From the NCBI GenBank assembly GCA_963815475.1, contig CAWFHD010000001.1, forward strand, positions 992,001-1,056,000: a stretch of 64,000 nucleotides of DNA. The letters are read 5' to 3'. Every line of letters starts with the position of its first letter. Position 1 is the stretch's first letter. Shown here piece by piece: positions 53,487 through 62,189 of this stretch. Below the pieces are notes generated by a model that made no database searches, was not told the origin of the DNA, and saw nothing but the letters and a program-made list of their open reading frames with translations. This DNA is from Sulfopaludibacter sp963815475 (GTDB lineage Bacteria; Acidobacteriota; Terriglobia; Bryobacterales; Bryobacteraceae). The position numbers and the translations under genes are program-made.

Positions 53487-55301
53487 GAGAGGACCTGCTG
53501 CCTTACTACGAACGGGAATTGAAGTTCATTCGCCACCTTGCCGGTGAATTCGCCGAGAAATATCCCAAGGTCGCCGGGAGATTGAAGCTGCAGCCCGATA
53601 CGTGCGAAGACCCCCACGTGGAGCGCTTGATCGAGGCTTTTGCGATTCTCGCCGGGCGCATTCATCACAAGCTAGACGACGAATTCCCGGAAATCACCGA
53701 GTCGCTGCTCGACGTCCTCTATCCGCACTACCTCCGGCCCATTCCATCGCAGGCGATTGTTCAATTCCAGATCAATGCCGCCGAGAGCACTCCGGAATCC
53801 TCGGTGGTGCCGGCCGGAACCCCCGCTCACAGCAAACCGGATCGTGGGAATGTCTGCTCCTTCCGCACGTGCTATCCAGTCACGGTCTGGCCCCTGCGAG
53901 TAGTCAATGCTTCGGTATCGCCCATCGAACCGGTTTGCCACACCCGGCTTGCCGCGTGAGGCCGCCGCGGTGATTCGCCTGGAAATGGAGTGCCTGGGCG
54001 GTCTCCGGCTGGAACAGTTGCCCCTGGATTGCATCCGTTTCTATTTGAATGGCGAGAGCGCGGCTGTGCACACGCTCTACGAGTTCCTGTTCCTGAACTC
54101 TCTGCGGAATCTCCGTCCGGCCATTACCGATGCCGCCGGATACGCAGGCGCAGCTGTTGCCTGCTGGCAGCTCTGGAGCCGGTCGGGTTTACGAGCGGCC
54201 GAAGGCATTCTTCCCTATTCGGACCGAAGTTTCCTCGGGTACCGGCTGTTGCAGGAGTACTTCACTTTTCCGGAAAAATTCTTCTTTGTCGACCTCAAGC
54301 TGAAAGGTCTCTCCCGGAGAGGTTTCGGGCGGGCGTTCGAGATCTCGATTCTGCTTAAGCAGCCGGATCAGCCGCACCGCCTGGTGGCGCTGGAGCAGAC
54401 CGTAGGGCCGGAGACGTTTCAATTGGGCTGTACTCCTGTCGTGAACCTGTTCGAACGGGTTGCGGAACCGATCCGCCTATCCCAGACAAAGACCGAGTAT
54501 CACGTGGTTCCCGACCAGTACAGGCAGCTCCAGACCGAAGTTTATTCGGTCGACCACGTGTCGTCTTCAAACTATCTGGACGAGGTCCAGGTTTACGAAC
54601 CGTTCTATTCGTTGCGTCACGGCGCGGAGTCACCGCGCCAGTACTGGCACACCCACCGCCGCCCGTCTTTCCGTAAGAACGACGATGGCACGGAAGTTTA
54701 CTTATCGCTCGTCGACCTGGATTTCAACGCGGCAGTACCGCCGGTGGACACTCTCTCGGTGCGGATCACTTGTACCAATCGCGACCAGGCGGCACGCGTA
54801 AAAGCAACCGGCGAATTCGGAGAACTGGAATTGGAACGAGCGCTTGTGCGGGCCCGATTCGTACGCCGCCCCTCTGCTGCGGGCCGTCCGCCTGGGCGCC
54901 GCGGTCTTCAGTGGCGGCTGATCTCTCACCTCTCCTTGAACCACCTTTCCATCGTGAAAGATGGACAGGTGGCGTTGCAGGAGATCCTGCGTCTCTACGA
55001 TTTTTCGAGCGATCCCGTTATTCGCAGCCAGATCGCCGGAATTACCGAGGTGACGAGCCAGTCCTGCGTCAGCCGCGTGATCTCCGAGACCGGTGTGACC
55101 TTTTGCCGCGGCACCGACGTAACGCTGGAATTCGACGAGAACCAGTACGTCGGCTCGGGAGTGTACCTCCTGGCCTGCGTGCTGCAGCGCTTTCTCGGGC
55201 TCTACAGTGCAGTGAATTCATTCAGCCGCGTAACGGCGAGAACGAAGAAAGGAGTGCTCAAGCGGTGGCCGCCACTGGCAGGCGAACAGTTCCTTCTTTA
55301 A
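53483..55301 (+). pseudogene. tssF: Type VI secretion baseplate protein TssF, interrupted by a one-base frame change
   Basis: The frame starts with the family hallmark DLLPYYERELKFIRHLAGEFA and runs through HYLRPIPSQAIVQFQI and CYPVTVWPLRVVNASVSPIE. At about 53927-53931 the natural continuation, RFATPGLPREAAAVIRLEMECLGG, is in the next frame and stays open to 55301 with the typical TssF body (LYEFLFLNSL, FFVDLKLKGL). Removing one base gives a full TssF of about 605 residues; read straight, it ends after 158. TssF with TssG and TssK forms the baseplate wedge, so this change would also disable the system if real. It is of the same kind (one extra base) as in tssC. Confidence 0.87.
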
Positions 55302-56338
55302 AGGAAGCCCTGTTTGCGAAGGGCTACGAATTCGAATTCTTCCAGGCCGTGCGCCTGCTTGCGCGCATCTTCGCGCAACGCAAGCAGGTGGGTTCAACCG
55401 CCAGGCCGAAGGACGAATTCGTCCGTTTCGCCCAATTGGGAAGCTGCCCTGATGTGAACCAGTCTTTCCTTTCGATGGCTTTTCCGGCTAGCTCAGTACA
55501 CTCAGTCGACCAGCCTGCCCTGCCCGGGTGTCCAACCTCGATGACAGTCACCTTCTTCGGGTTAACGGGCACGCAGGGCGCTCTTCCCCTTTGGTACACC
55601 GAGTGGATGCTTGCCCGGCGCGTGGCTAAGGACGATACATACGCCGCGTTCCTCGACCTGTTTAATCACCGCCTGATATCGCTCTTTTACCGGGCTTGGG
55701 AAAAGCACACGCCGCCGGTTCTCTACGAACTCGCCGCGGTCCGGCAGCAAGGTCCCGACCCGTTCACGCAATCGCTTTTCGATTTCATCGGCATGGGCAC
55801 CAGCGGCCTTCGCGGGCGCATGGGAATTCAGGACGAGGGTCTCTTGCGGTATGCCGGCCTGATTGCCCAGCGCCCCATAGCCGCAACTTCCCTGCGCGGT
55901 ATATTGCGCGACTATTTTTCCGTGCCGGTCGAAATCCGGCAGTGCATCGGGACCTGGCACGACTTAGAAGATGCCGATCGCTGCTACCTGTCGCCGGAAG
56001 CGGAGAGCAACCAGCTCGGTGAAACCGCGTTTCTCGGCGACGAAGTCTGGAATCAGCAGAGCCTTTTCAAAATCACTGTGGGACCGCTTCCTCTGGACCG
56101 TTTCCTGACGTTCCTTCCCAACGGTCCGGCGATGGCAAAGCTGGTGGAACTAACGACTTTTCTTGTGGGCCAGTCCATGGCGTTTGACGTTCAAGTAGTG
56201 TTGAAAGCCGAGGAGGTCCCCTACGCCCGCCTGGCGGACGAGGGCGAAGATGCGCCGCGTCTGGGCTGGATGGGCTGGCTCAAAACCGCCGAATTTGAAG
56301 CGCCAGCCGGCGATGCCGTCTTTCGATGGGTGAACTAA
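55265..56338 (+). CDS. tssG: Type VI secretion baseplate protein TssG
   Basis: 357 residues from a GTG at 55265 with GGAG about 12 bases before; a longer frame reaching 54770 is only a shadow over tssF. The start SLKEALFAKGYEFEFFQAVRLL is the usual TssG beginning, and FFGLTGTQGALPLWYTEWML, DLFNHRLISLFYRAWEKH and LRGILRDYFSVPVEI follow. It forms the wedge with TssF. It overlaps tssF by 37 bp and shares a TAATG junction with vgrG, so all are co-translated. Confidence 0.93.
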   Translation: MAATGRRTVPSLKEALFAKGYEFEFFQAVRLLARIFAQRKQVGSTARPKDEFVRFAQLGSCPDVNQSFLSMAFPASSVHSVDQPALPGCPTSMTVTFFGLTGTQGALPLWYTEWMLARRVAKDDTYAAFLDLFNHRLISLFYRAWEKHTPPVLYELAAVRQQGPDPFTQSLFDFIGMGTSGLRGRMGIQDEGLLRYAGLIAQRPIAATSLRGILRDYFSVPVEIRQCIGTWHDLEDADRCYLSPEAESNQLGETAFLGDEVWNQQSLFKITVGPLPLDRFLTFLPNGPAMAKLVELTTFLVGQSMAFDVQVVLKAEEVPYARLADEGEDAPRLGWMGWLKTAEFEAPAGDAVFRWVN

Positions 56339-58599
56339 TGCCGGTAACGCAGGAAACTCATCGCATTTCGATTACCACGCCTCTCGGCAAAGACGTGCTG
56401 CTCCTCCGCGGCTTCAGCGGATCTGAGGCCGTCTCCCAGCTCTTTCACTTCGATCTGGATTTGCTCTCGGAAAACGATTCCGTGAAATTTGAGGACGTGG
56501 TGGGCAAGAACGTCACTCTGCATGTGAATACCGCGGAGGGCGACAAGCGTCACTTTAACGGCTTCGTCAGTGGGTTTTCCCAAGGCCCACAGGAGCGCCG
56601 CTTGACCGCGTACCATGCGCAGATGGTCCCGTGGCTGTGGTTCCTCACGCGGACGGCAGACTGCCGGATTTTCCAAAATCAGAAGGTTCCCGACATCATT
56701 CAAAAGATCTTCACCGACCTGAAGTTTCATGATTTTGAACTGCGTTTGTCGGGCACTTACTCACCCCGTGACTATTGCGTCCAATACCGGGAAACGGACT
56801 TCAACTTCGTTTCGCGGCTGATGGAGGAAGAAGGCATTGCCTACTTCTTTGATCACTCAGACGGAAAACACGTGCTGGTTCTTGCCGACGATCCTTCCGC
56901 GTATAAACCCTGTCCTGGCCAGGAAACTGCGCGCTACAGTTTTCGTGGTCCCGGCGCTACTTATGAAGAGGATCTGGTAACTGAGTGGCACTACCAGCAG
57001 GAGTTCCGGACCGGCGCCTGGGCGCAGACGGACTATAACTTCGAGACTCCGAGTACCAGCCTCGCCGTGACCGTCAATGGCAAAAACCCATACGAGATTT
57101 ACGAATATCCGGGAGAGCACAACGTTCGCGCATTAGGAGACCGCCTGGCGAAGATTCGTCTGCAGGAGCAAACTGCGCGCTGCGTGGTGAGCCACGGCGC
57201 CGGCATGTGCCGCAATTTCCGCAGCGGCTTTCAATTCACTTTACAGGAACACTACCGAAAAGATCTGAACCAGAAATACCTGATTACGGCCCTGCGCCAT
57301 AGCGCCACCCACGGAGGGAATTATGAAGTCGGTGCGGCTGGCGGCGAGGGTCTCACGTATACCAATAACTTCGAGACGATTCCCGCCTCCACTCCATTCC
57401 GTCCGCGCCGAGCCACACCGACACCCTTCGTACAGGGATGCCAGACCGCCCTTGTAGTCGGACCGGGCGGCGAGGAGATCTATACCGACAAGTACGGCCG
57501 TGTGAAAGTACAATTCCACTGGGATCGCGAAGGCAAGAAGAACGAAAACAGTTCTTGCTGGATCCGGGTGTCCCATCCCTGGGCAGGACAGGGATGGGGT
57601 GCCATTTCCATCCCTCGCATTGGTCAGGAAGTGATCGTCGATTTTCTGGAGGGCGACCCCGACCAGCCGATTATTGTCGGCCGTGTCTACAACGCAGAGC
57701 AGATGCCGCCATTCGGGATGCCCGGCGGCGCCGTCGTTAGCGGAGTGAAATCAAACAGCACCAAGGGCGGCGGTGGCTTCAACGAAATTTCACTAAACGA
57801 CACCAAGGGCACGGAGCTGATCAATATTCACGCGCAGTACGACCAGCAGAAGAAGGTGGAGCACGATGAGCGCGTGAATGTGGGGCATGATCGCACGGAG
57901 CAGGTCGGCCACGACGAGACGATTACGATCGGGAATAATCGGACAGAAAAGGTCGGGGTGAACGAAAACATCACGATCGGGAGCAATCGGACGGAGAAGG
58001 TGGGGAGCAACGAAACGATCTCGATCGGGAGTAATCGGACGGAAACGGTGGGTTCGAATGAATCGATAACTGTGGCGTTGACCCGGACGCGCAACGTAGG
58101 TGTCAATGAGATGGTGAATGTCGGTGCCGCCCAGGAGATCACGATCGGCGGACTTCAGGCGTTGACTGTGGGGGCTACACGGGCGAAGACGGTGGGAGCG
58201 AGCGAGACAGCAAGCATAGGGGCAAATCAGACGGTCACGATCGGCTCCAACCAAACCACCAATATCGGATCGAATCAAAACATCACGATCGGAGCAAAGC
58301 AGTCAATCAGTATCGGCAGTGACCATTCCGAAACGATTGGAGCGAAACAAACATCCACTATCGGCTCCGACCGTACCACTTCGGTTGGCGGCGCGGACTC
58401 ATTGGATGTTGCCAAGAAACTAACAGTCGTTGCTGCGGACGAGATCACTCTCATCACCGGAGACGCAGCATTGCAGATGAAGAAAGACGGAACGATCACA
58501 CTCAAGGGAAAAGATATCACCATCCGGGGTAGCGGACAGATTAACGTGAAAGCCGATGGCAATGTCACTATCAAAGGTCAAAAGATATCGGAAAACTAA
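56338..58599 (+). CDS. vgrG: Type VI secretion spike protein VgrG (TssI)
   Basis: 753 residues from the ATG inside the TAATG junction. The gp27-like part (ITTPLGKDVLLLRGFSGSEAVSQLFHF; RDYCVQYRETDFNFVSRLMEEEG) is followed by the gp5 OB-fold (TDKYGRVKVQFHWDREGKK, SCWIRVSHPWAGQGWG) and a long beta-helix needle. The needle has more than a dozen short repeats such as TIGSNRTEKVGSNE between residues about 515 and 690, longer than usual. No toxic C-terminal domain is attached; the chain ends NVTIKGQKISEN. Effectors therefore probably ride as PAAR-like cargo, matching the genes downstream. Confidence 0.94.
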   Translation: MPVTQETHRISITTPLGKDVLLLRGFSGSEAVSQLFHFDLDLLSENDSVKFEDVVGKNVTLHVNTAEGDKRHFNGFVSGFSQGPQERRLTAYHAQMVPWLWFLTRTADCRIFQNQKVPDIIQKIFTDLKFHDFELRLSGTYSPRDYCVQYRETDFNFVSRLMEEEGIAYFFDHSDGKHVLVLADDPSAYKPCPGQETARYSFRGPGATYEEDLVTEWHYQQEFRTGAWAQTDYNFETPSTSLAVTVNGKNPYEIYEYPGEHNVRALGDRLAKIRLQEQTARCVVSHGAGMCRNFRSGFQFTLQEHYRKDLNQKYLITALRHSATHGGNYEVGAAGGEGLTYTNNFETIPASTPFRPRRATPTPFVQGCQTALVVGPGGEEIYTDKYGRVKVQFHWDREGKKNENSSCWIRVSHPWAGQGWGAISIPRIGQEVIVDFLEGDPDQPIIVGRVYNAEQMPPFGMPGGAVVSGVKSNSTKGGGGFNEISLNDTKGTELINIHAQYDQQKKVEHDERVNVGHDRTEQVGHDETITIGNNRTEKVGVNENITIGSNRTEKVGSNETISIGSNRTETVGSNESITVALTRTRNVGVNEMVNVGAAQEITIGGLQALTVGATRAKTVGASETASIGANQTVTIGSNQTTNIGSNQNITIGAKQSISIGSDHSETIGAKQTSTIGSDRTTSVGGADSLDVAKKLTVVAADEITLITGDAALQMKKDGTITLKGKDITIRGSGQINVKADGNVTIKGQKISEN

Positions 58600-59065
58600 G
58601 CGGGTACCCGCTACGGACGCCAAAGCGCGCGCGAATTCTGCCAGGGAATGGACCAGCATTGTGCGCGGCATTCTGGTAGCTGTTGGAGACGACGGGGGCG
58701 GAATCGTCGATTTCGAAGGGAACCCGGAACAAAAACCCATTCCCGCCGCAACCACGGTTGTCCTCCGCGCAACCGACCCGGGAAGGGTAGTCGTCCTGGC
58801 ATTCGAAGACGGAGATGCTCAACGGCCCATCGTCCTGGGACTGGTTCAAAACGCGAGTGGCGCAGTCGGCTCCCGACCGCCCGTTGAACTCGTCGTAGAT
58901 GGGGAACGACTCGTTCTCAACGGAGAGAAGGAAATCGTTCTGCGCTCCGGGGAGGCTAGTATCACATTGACGAGGGCCGGCAAGATCCTCATCCGGGGAG
59001 CTTATCTCCTGAGCCGTTCGTCCGGCGTCAACCGCATCAAAGGTGGATCCATACAACTGAACTAA
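58556..59065 (+). CDS. T6SS accessory protein, DUF6484-like
   Basis: 169 residues, overlapping the end of vgrG by 44 bp; the true start may lie later. A small beta domain (GILVAVGDDGGGIVDFEGN; PGRVVVLAFEDGDAQRPIVLGLV) is followed by a VgrG-needle-like tail (EIVLRSGEASITLTRAGKILIRGAYLLSRSSG). This layout matches, as far as I recall, DUF6484 proteins found between vgrG and DUF2169 genes. It may extend or cap the needle. The family name is from memory and should be checked. Confidence 0.7.
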   Translation: MAMSLSKVKRYRKTKRVPATDAKARANSAREWTSIVRGILVAVGDDGGGIVDFEGNPEQKPIPAATTVVLRATDPGRVVVLAFEDGDAQRPIVLGLVQNASGAVGSRPPVELVVDGERLVLNGEKEIVLRSGEASITLTRAGKILIRGAYLLSRSSGVNRIKGGSIQLN

Positions 59066-59107
59066 TGATCTGTCAGTTGTGCCCGGCCGAAGCATACAGC
59101 GAAAATC

Positions 59108-60169
59108 ATGTGGCTCCTCAATAACCTCACGCCATTTACCGCAGAGCGGACGTGGGTCCGCGACGAAAACGGTGCCGAGGTGTGGATTGTTGCCGTCAAA
59201 GGATCCTTCCTGATCGAGGCTGACGGTCGGCAGGTCGCGAAAAGTGAACAGGCCGAGGTCCTTCGTGTCCCGGTCTTTCGCGGCGAACCCGAGCGATCCA
59301 GTCTTTTTGGTGAATGCGATCTTCTCCACAAGAAACTGCACACCGACGTGCTCGTCGAAGGCGACGCTGTGGTACCCCACGAATCCGCCGCTGGTTTCGT
59401 AGACATCCGATTGCGCGTGGCAAACATAGATAAGACGCTTCGAGTGTATGGCGAACGCTACATCAGCACGGCGATGGGTCTAAGTCTGTCGGATCCGGAG
59501 CCATTCTATCGAATGCCCATTATTTATGAACGGAGCTTCGGTGGAACAGACCAGAAGGATGAGGATCCTAGACGACATGCCTGGGCTCCGCGCAATCCTG
59601 TCGGGGTCGGCTTCGCGGTACAGAAACAGCATTTAGAGGCAACTCTTGCGCCCAACGTCGAATACCCGTCTTTGCCCTTTCGGAATTGGGAGATCGGACG
59701 GGAGGCGGGTTTAGGCCCCATTGCCCGACACTGGTCGCCTCGTGTCCAATGTGCGGGGACCTATGACGACAGATGGGACCAAGCGCGAAAACCTCTCCTA
59801 CCGGCCGATTTCAATCCCATGTTCTATCAGTGCGCTCCTGAAGACCAGCAGACGAGTGAGTTCTTGAGGGGCGGCGAAACGGTCGAGGTGTTCAACATGA
59901 CGCCGGAAGGCCACCTGAGTTTCCCGCTTCCCAGGATTACGTTCGATATCGAGACCCGCTTTTACGATGGGACCGAATCGCGGCACGAGGCGGTATTGCA
60001 CACCTTACTCCTTCTGCCGAATAAACGCGAATTCCAGATGGTTTGGCATTCCCAATTGCCATGCCACCACAGAGTCAACAAACTAGAGGTTACCACTGTC
60101 ACGTTGAAGCGCCGGATCAACGTTTCAACCGACGAGATTGCATCCGGAATGTGGATGGCGCAAGAGTAA
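59108..60169 (+). CDS. DUF2169 family T6SS adaptor protein
   Basis: 353 residues. LNNLTPFTAERTWVRDENG at the start, VWIVAVKGSFLIE, the loop YERSFGGTDQ and a late FDIETRFYDGTESRHEAVLHTLLLLPNKREFQMVW match the DUF2169 family, which is encoded with VgrG and PAAR-like effectors and is thought to load cargo on the spike. It ends two bases before the next gene. No signal peptide, so cytoplasmic. Confidence 0.86.
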   Translation: MWLLNNLTPFTAERTWVRDENGAEVWIVAVKGSFLIEADGRQVAKSEQAEVLRVPVFRGEPERSSLFGECDLLHKKLHTDVLVEGDAVVPHESAAGFVDIRLRVANIDKTLRVYGERYISTAMGLSLSDPEPFYRMPIIYERSFGGTDQKDEDPRRHAWAPRNPVGVGFAVQKQHLEATLAPNVEYPSLPFRNWEIGREAGLGPIARHWSPRVQCAGTYDDRWDQARKPLLPADFNPMFYQCAPEDQQTSEFLRGGETVEVFNMTPEGHLSFPLPRITFDIETRFYDGTESRHEAVLHTLLLLPNKREFQMVWHSQLPCHHRVNKLEVTTVTLKRRINVSTDEIASGMWMAQE

Positions 60170-60170
60170 T

Positions 60171-61235
60171 ATGGCCAACCGTTCAACGAACCTTCACTTG
60201 GTAGGAACCGGCGCACGTACGCCTCTAGGGCTTAACGCCCCGGCGAGCGCCGCCGCCGTGCGGGCCAGGATTGCCGCCATGGCGGAGCACCCATTCATGG
60301 TCGACAAGGCTGGGGAGCCTATGGTCGTTTGCGCCGATTCTTTCTTGTCGCCGGACGTGAGCGGAGTGGATCGCCTGCTGCAATTGGCTCTGCCCGCTTT
60401 CAAGGAAGCCCTGGACCCACTGATCGAGAGGCAAAGGCGTGCGCGAGTATCGGTGTTCATTGGACTGCCTGAGTCGCGCCCGGGCCGGCCTCGGGATCTT
60501 GAGGCGACCTTCATCGAAGGAATCCGTTCCGCATTGGCGGGTTTGGCCGACCTCCGCGAGATCGAATGTCACTCTTTAGGGAATGCCGCAGGCCTTCTCT
60601 GTTTGGAATCGGCGCGGGAAGCCCTAATGGATGGCAGCAGCGGGTTCTGTCTGGTCGGCGGTGTCGAGTCGTATCTGGAACCGGAGACGCTCGAATGGCT
60701 GGACGCGAACGATCATCTGCATTCGGAATCTACCATTTGGGGCTTCTGCCCGGGCGAGGGCTCCGGATTTGCCCTCCTCACGTCGGCAGGCTCCGGTGAC
60801 GCCTTGCATTTGCCGGTTATGGCGGAAGTGATTGCCGTAGGTAGTGCCAGCGAACCGAACCGCATCAACACCGAAACCGTTTGCATTGGAGACGGCCTGA
60901 GTACGGCATTTCGTAAGACTCTGTCATCTTTGCCTCCGACGTCTCGTGTAAACCACACCATCTGCGACATGAACGGCGAGCCATACCGCGGCGATGAGTA
61001 CGGCTTCGCGATGCTTCGATCCAACCGCTGGTTCGACGACATGGCCGGCTTCAGCACGCCCGCCGACTGCTGGGGCGACATGGGAGCGGCCTCCGGTCCA
61101 TTATTTGTCCTACTTGCCGCTGCCGCCTATCAAAAGGACTATAGCCTAGGCTCCCATACGTTTCTCTGGGCCAGTTCCGACGGAGGCTTGCGGGCGTGCG
61201 CGCTGATGCGAACGGCGCAGGAAAGTGTGGGCTAA
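60171..61235 (+). CDS. Ketosynthase-fold protein without the catalytic cysteine, in the T6SS effector module
   Basis: 354 residues from ATG 60171. The thiolase-like fold is visible in GLLCLESAREALMDGSSGFCLVGGVESYL, which aligns with the ketosynthase active-site helix, but the nucleophile position holds Asn138 (HSLGNAAG) instead of Cys. The later His/Lys region reads NHTICDMNGEPYRGDEYGF and CWGDMGAASGP, where a second active-site His is replaced by Asp. I infer a non-catalytic structural role, perhaps as an effector chaperone or adaptor. The TAATG junction with the effector gene shows coupled translation. Confidence 0.75.
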   Translation: MANRSTNLHLVGTGARTPLGLNAPASAAAVRARIAAMAEHPFMVDKAGEPMVVCADSFLSPDVSGVDRLLQLALPAFKEALDPLIERQRRARVSVFIGLPESRPGRPRDLEATFIEGIRSALAGLADLREIECHSLGNAAGLLCLESAREALMDGSSGFCLVGGVESYLEPETLEWLDANDHLHSESTIWGFCPGEGSGFALLTSAGSGDALHLPVMAEVIAVGSASEPNRINTETVCIGDGLSTAFRKTLSSLPPTSRVNHTICDMNGEPYRGDEYGFAMLRSNRWFDDMAGFSTPADCWGDMGAASGPLFVLLAAAAYQKDYSLGSHTFLWASSDGGLRACALMRTAQESVG

Positions 61236-62182
61236 TGCCAAGTACCGTCGTTGTCAACGGCCTCGGCCTTACCTATAAAGGTACGGTTGGCCTTTCCACG
61301 GCGACAATTCCCGATGTCTGCAAAACTCCTTCGCCCGGTGGTCCGGTGCCGATCCCCTATCCTAATTTTGCCGACCAAAGCACGCTCCAAAACGGGACTA
61401 CAACCGTAACCTGCCAGGGACAAATGATCGCCATTAAAGGTTCGGAATACAGCGTCAGCAATGGCGACGAACCCGGCACTGCCGGCGGCGTTACGTCCAG
61501 CACATTCAAGAAGGAAACCGCGTGGATTACCTATTCGTTTGACGTATTCATGGACGGCGCGAACGCCTGCCGTCACACAGACAAGAAATTTCACAATCAC
61601 AAGAATACGGTAGATCTGGCAGGCAATATCGATCCCACCGCCCCGGTTCCGAACAACGAGAAAGATATTAAGTGCGCTATTCACCAGTGTGATAATGCCT
61701 CGTACGACGTTAGCTCATACCCGGCGGATGAGCGATGCAAAATCCTCGGAACAATGAAGCACACGTGCGTCGCTAACCACAAGAAGGTTAAGGACAAAGA
61801 GCCGGGGATTTACTCCGAGACCTTTGTTGATATGACCTGCGACCCACCCAATGTGCTGGAATCCGGTGGCAAGGGCGTGCATAACTTTTTTCAGGCGGCG
61901 AACACAATTGGCGACCTGGCAACATACACGCCTGGCGAGTTGCGACGCCCGGACCTGATCTATAAGGACAAGAACGGCAACCGCGTCGTCGCGGACGCCA
62001 AGTTTCCCTGCCCCAGCAATAGCACGTTGGCGAAGAAAGGAAAACATAAAATGACATCCCCGAGCAGTTCGGCTTCCATGCTAACCGGCGATCAAAAGGA
62101 CGATTACAAATTAATTCAGGGAAACGGCAAGGACCCGCAGGAGATCCAACCCGACGACTGTAGCGCGTCCGATTGCAAATAG
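61235..62182 (+). CDS. PAAR-like (DUF4150) T6SS effector with PD-(D/E)xK nuclease signature
   Basis: 315 residues from the ATG in the TAATG overlap. Residues 1-135 form a PAAR-like DUF4150 domain (VVVNGLGLTYKG, PVPIPYPNFA, VSNGDEPGTAGGV, DKKFHNHKN), which sits on the VgrG tip. The C-terminal domain has RPDLIYKDKNGNRVVADAK, a PD-(D/E)xK nuclease core with D240, D254 and K256. There are eleven cysteines spread over the chain. It is therefore a likely DNase toxin delivered by the spike. A DUF3396-type gene follows seven bases later and is the immunity candidate. The nuclease assignment is from motif only. Confidence 0.8.
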   Translation: MPSTVVVNGLGLTYKGTVGLSTATIPDVCKTPSPGGPVPIPYPNFADQSTLQNGTTTVTCQGQMIAIKGSEYSVSNGDEPGTAGGVTSSTFKKETAWITYSFDVFMDGANACRHTDKKFHNHKNTVDLAGNIDPTAPVPNNEKDIKCAIHQCDNASYDVSSYPADERCKILGTMKHTCVANHKKVKDKEPGIYSETFVDMTCDPPNVLESGGKGVHNFFQAANTIGDLATYTPGELRRPDLIYKDKNGNRVVADAKFPCPSNSTLAKKGKHKMTSPSSSASMLTGDQKDDYKLIQGNGKDPQEIQPDDCSASDCK

Positions 62183-62189
62183 GGAGAAC

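Noticed and set aside
54770..55264. Upstream extension of the tssG frame
   Set aside because: It overlaps the conserved tssF body in another frame and reads as shadow sequence; tssG proper begins at GTG 55265.
57880..58400. CRISPR-like or tandem DNA repeats
   Set aside because: The repeats are in frame within vgrG and code for needle repeats, with changing spacers of a few codons; they are protein repeats.
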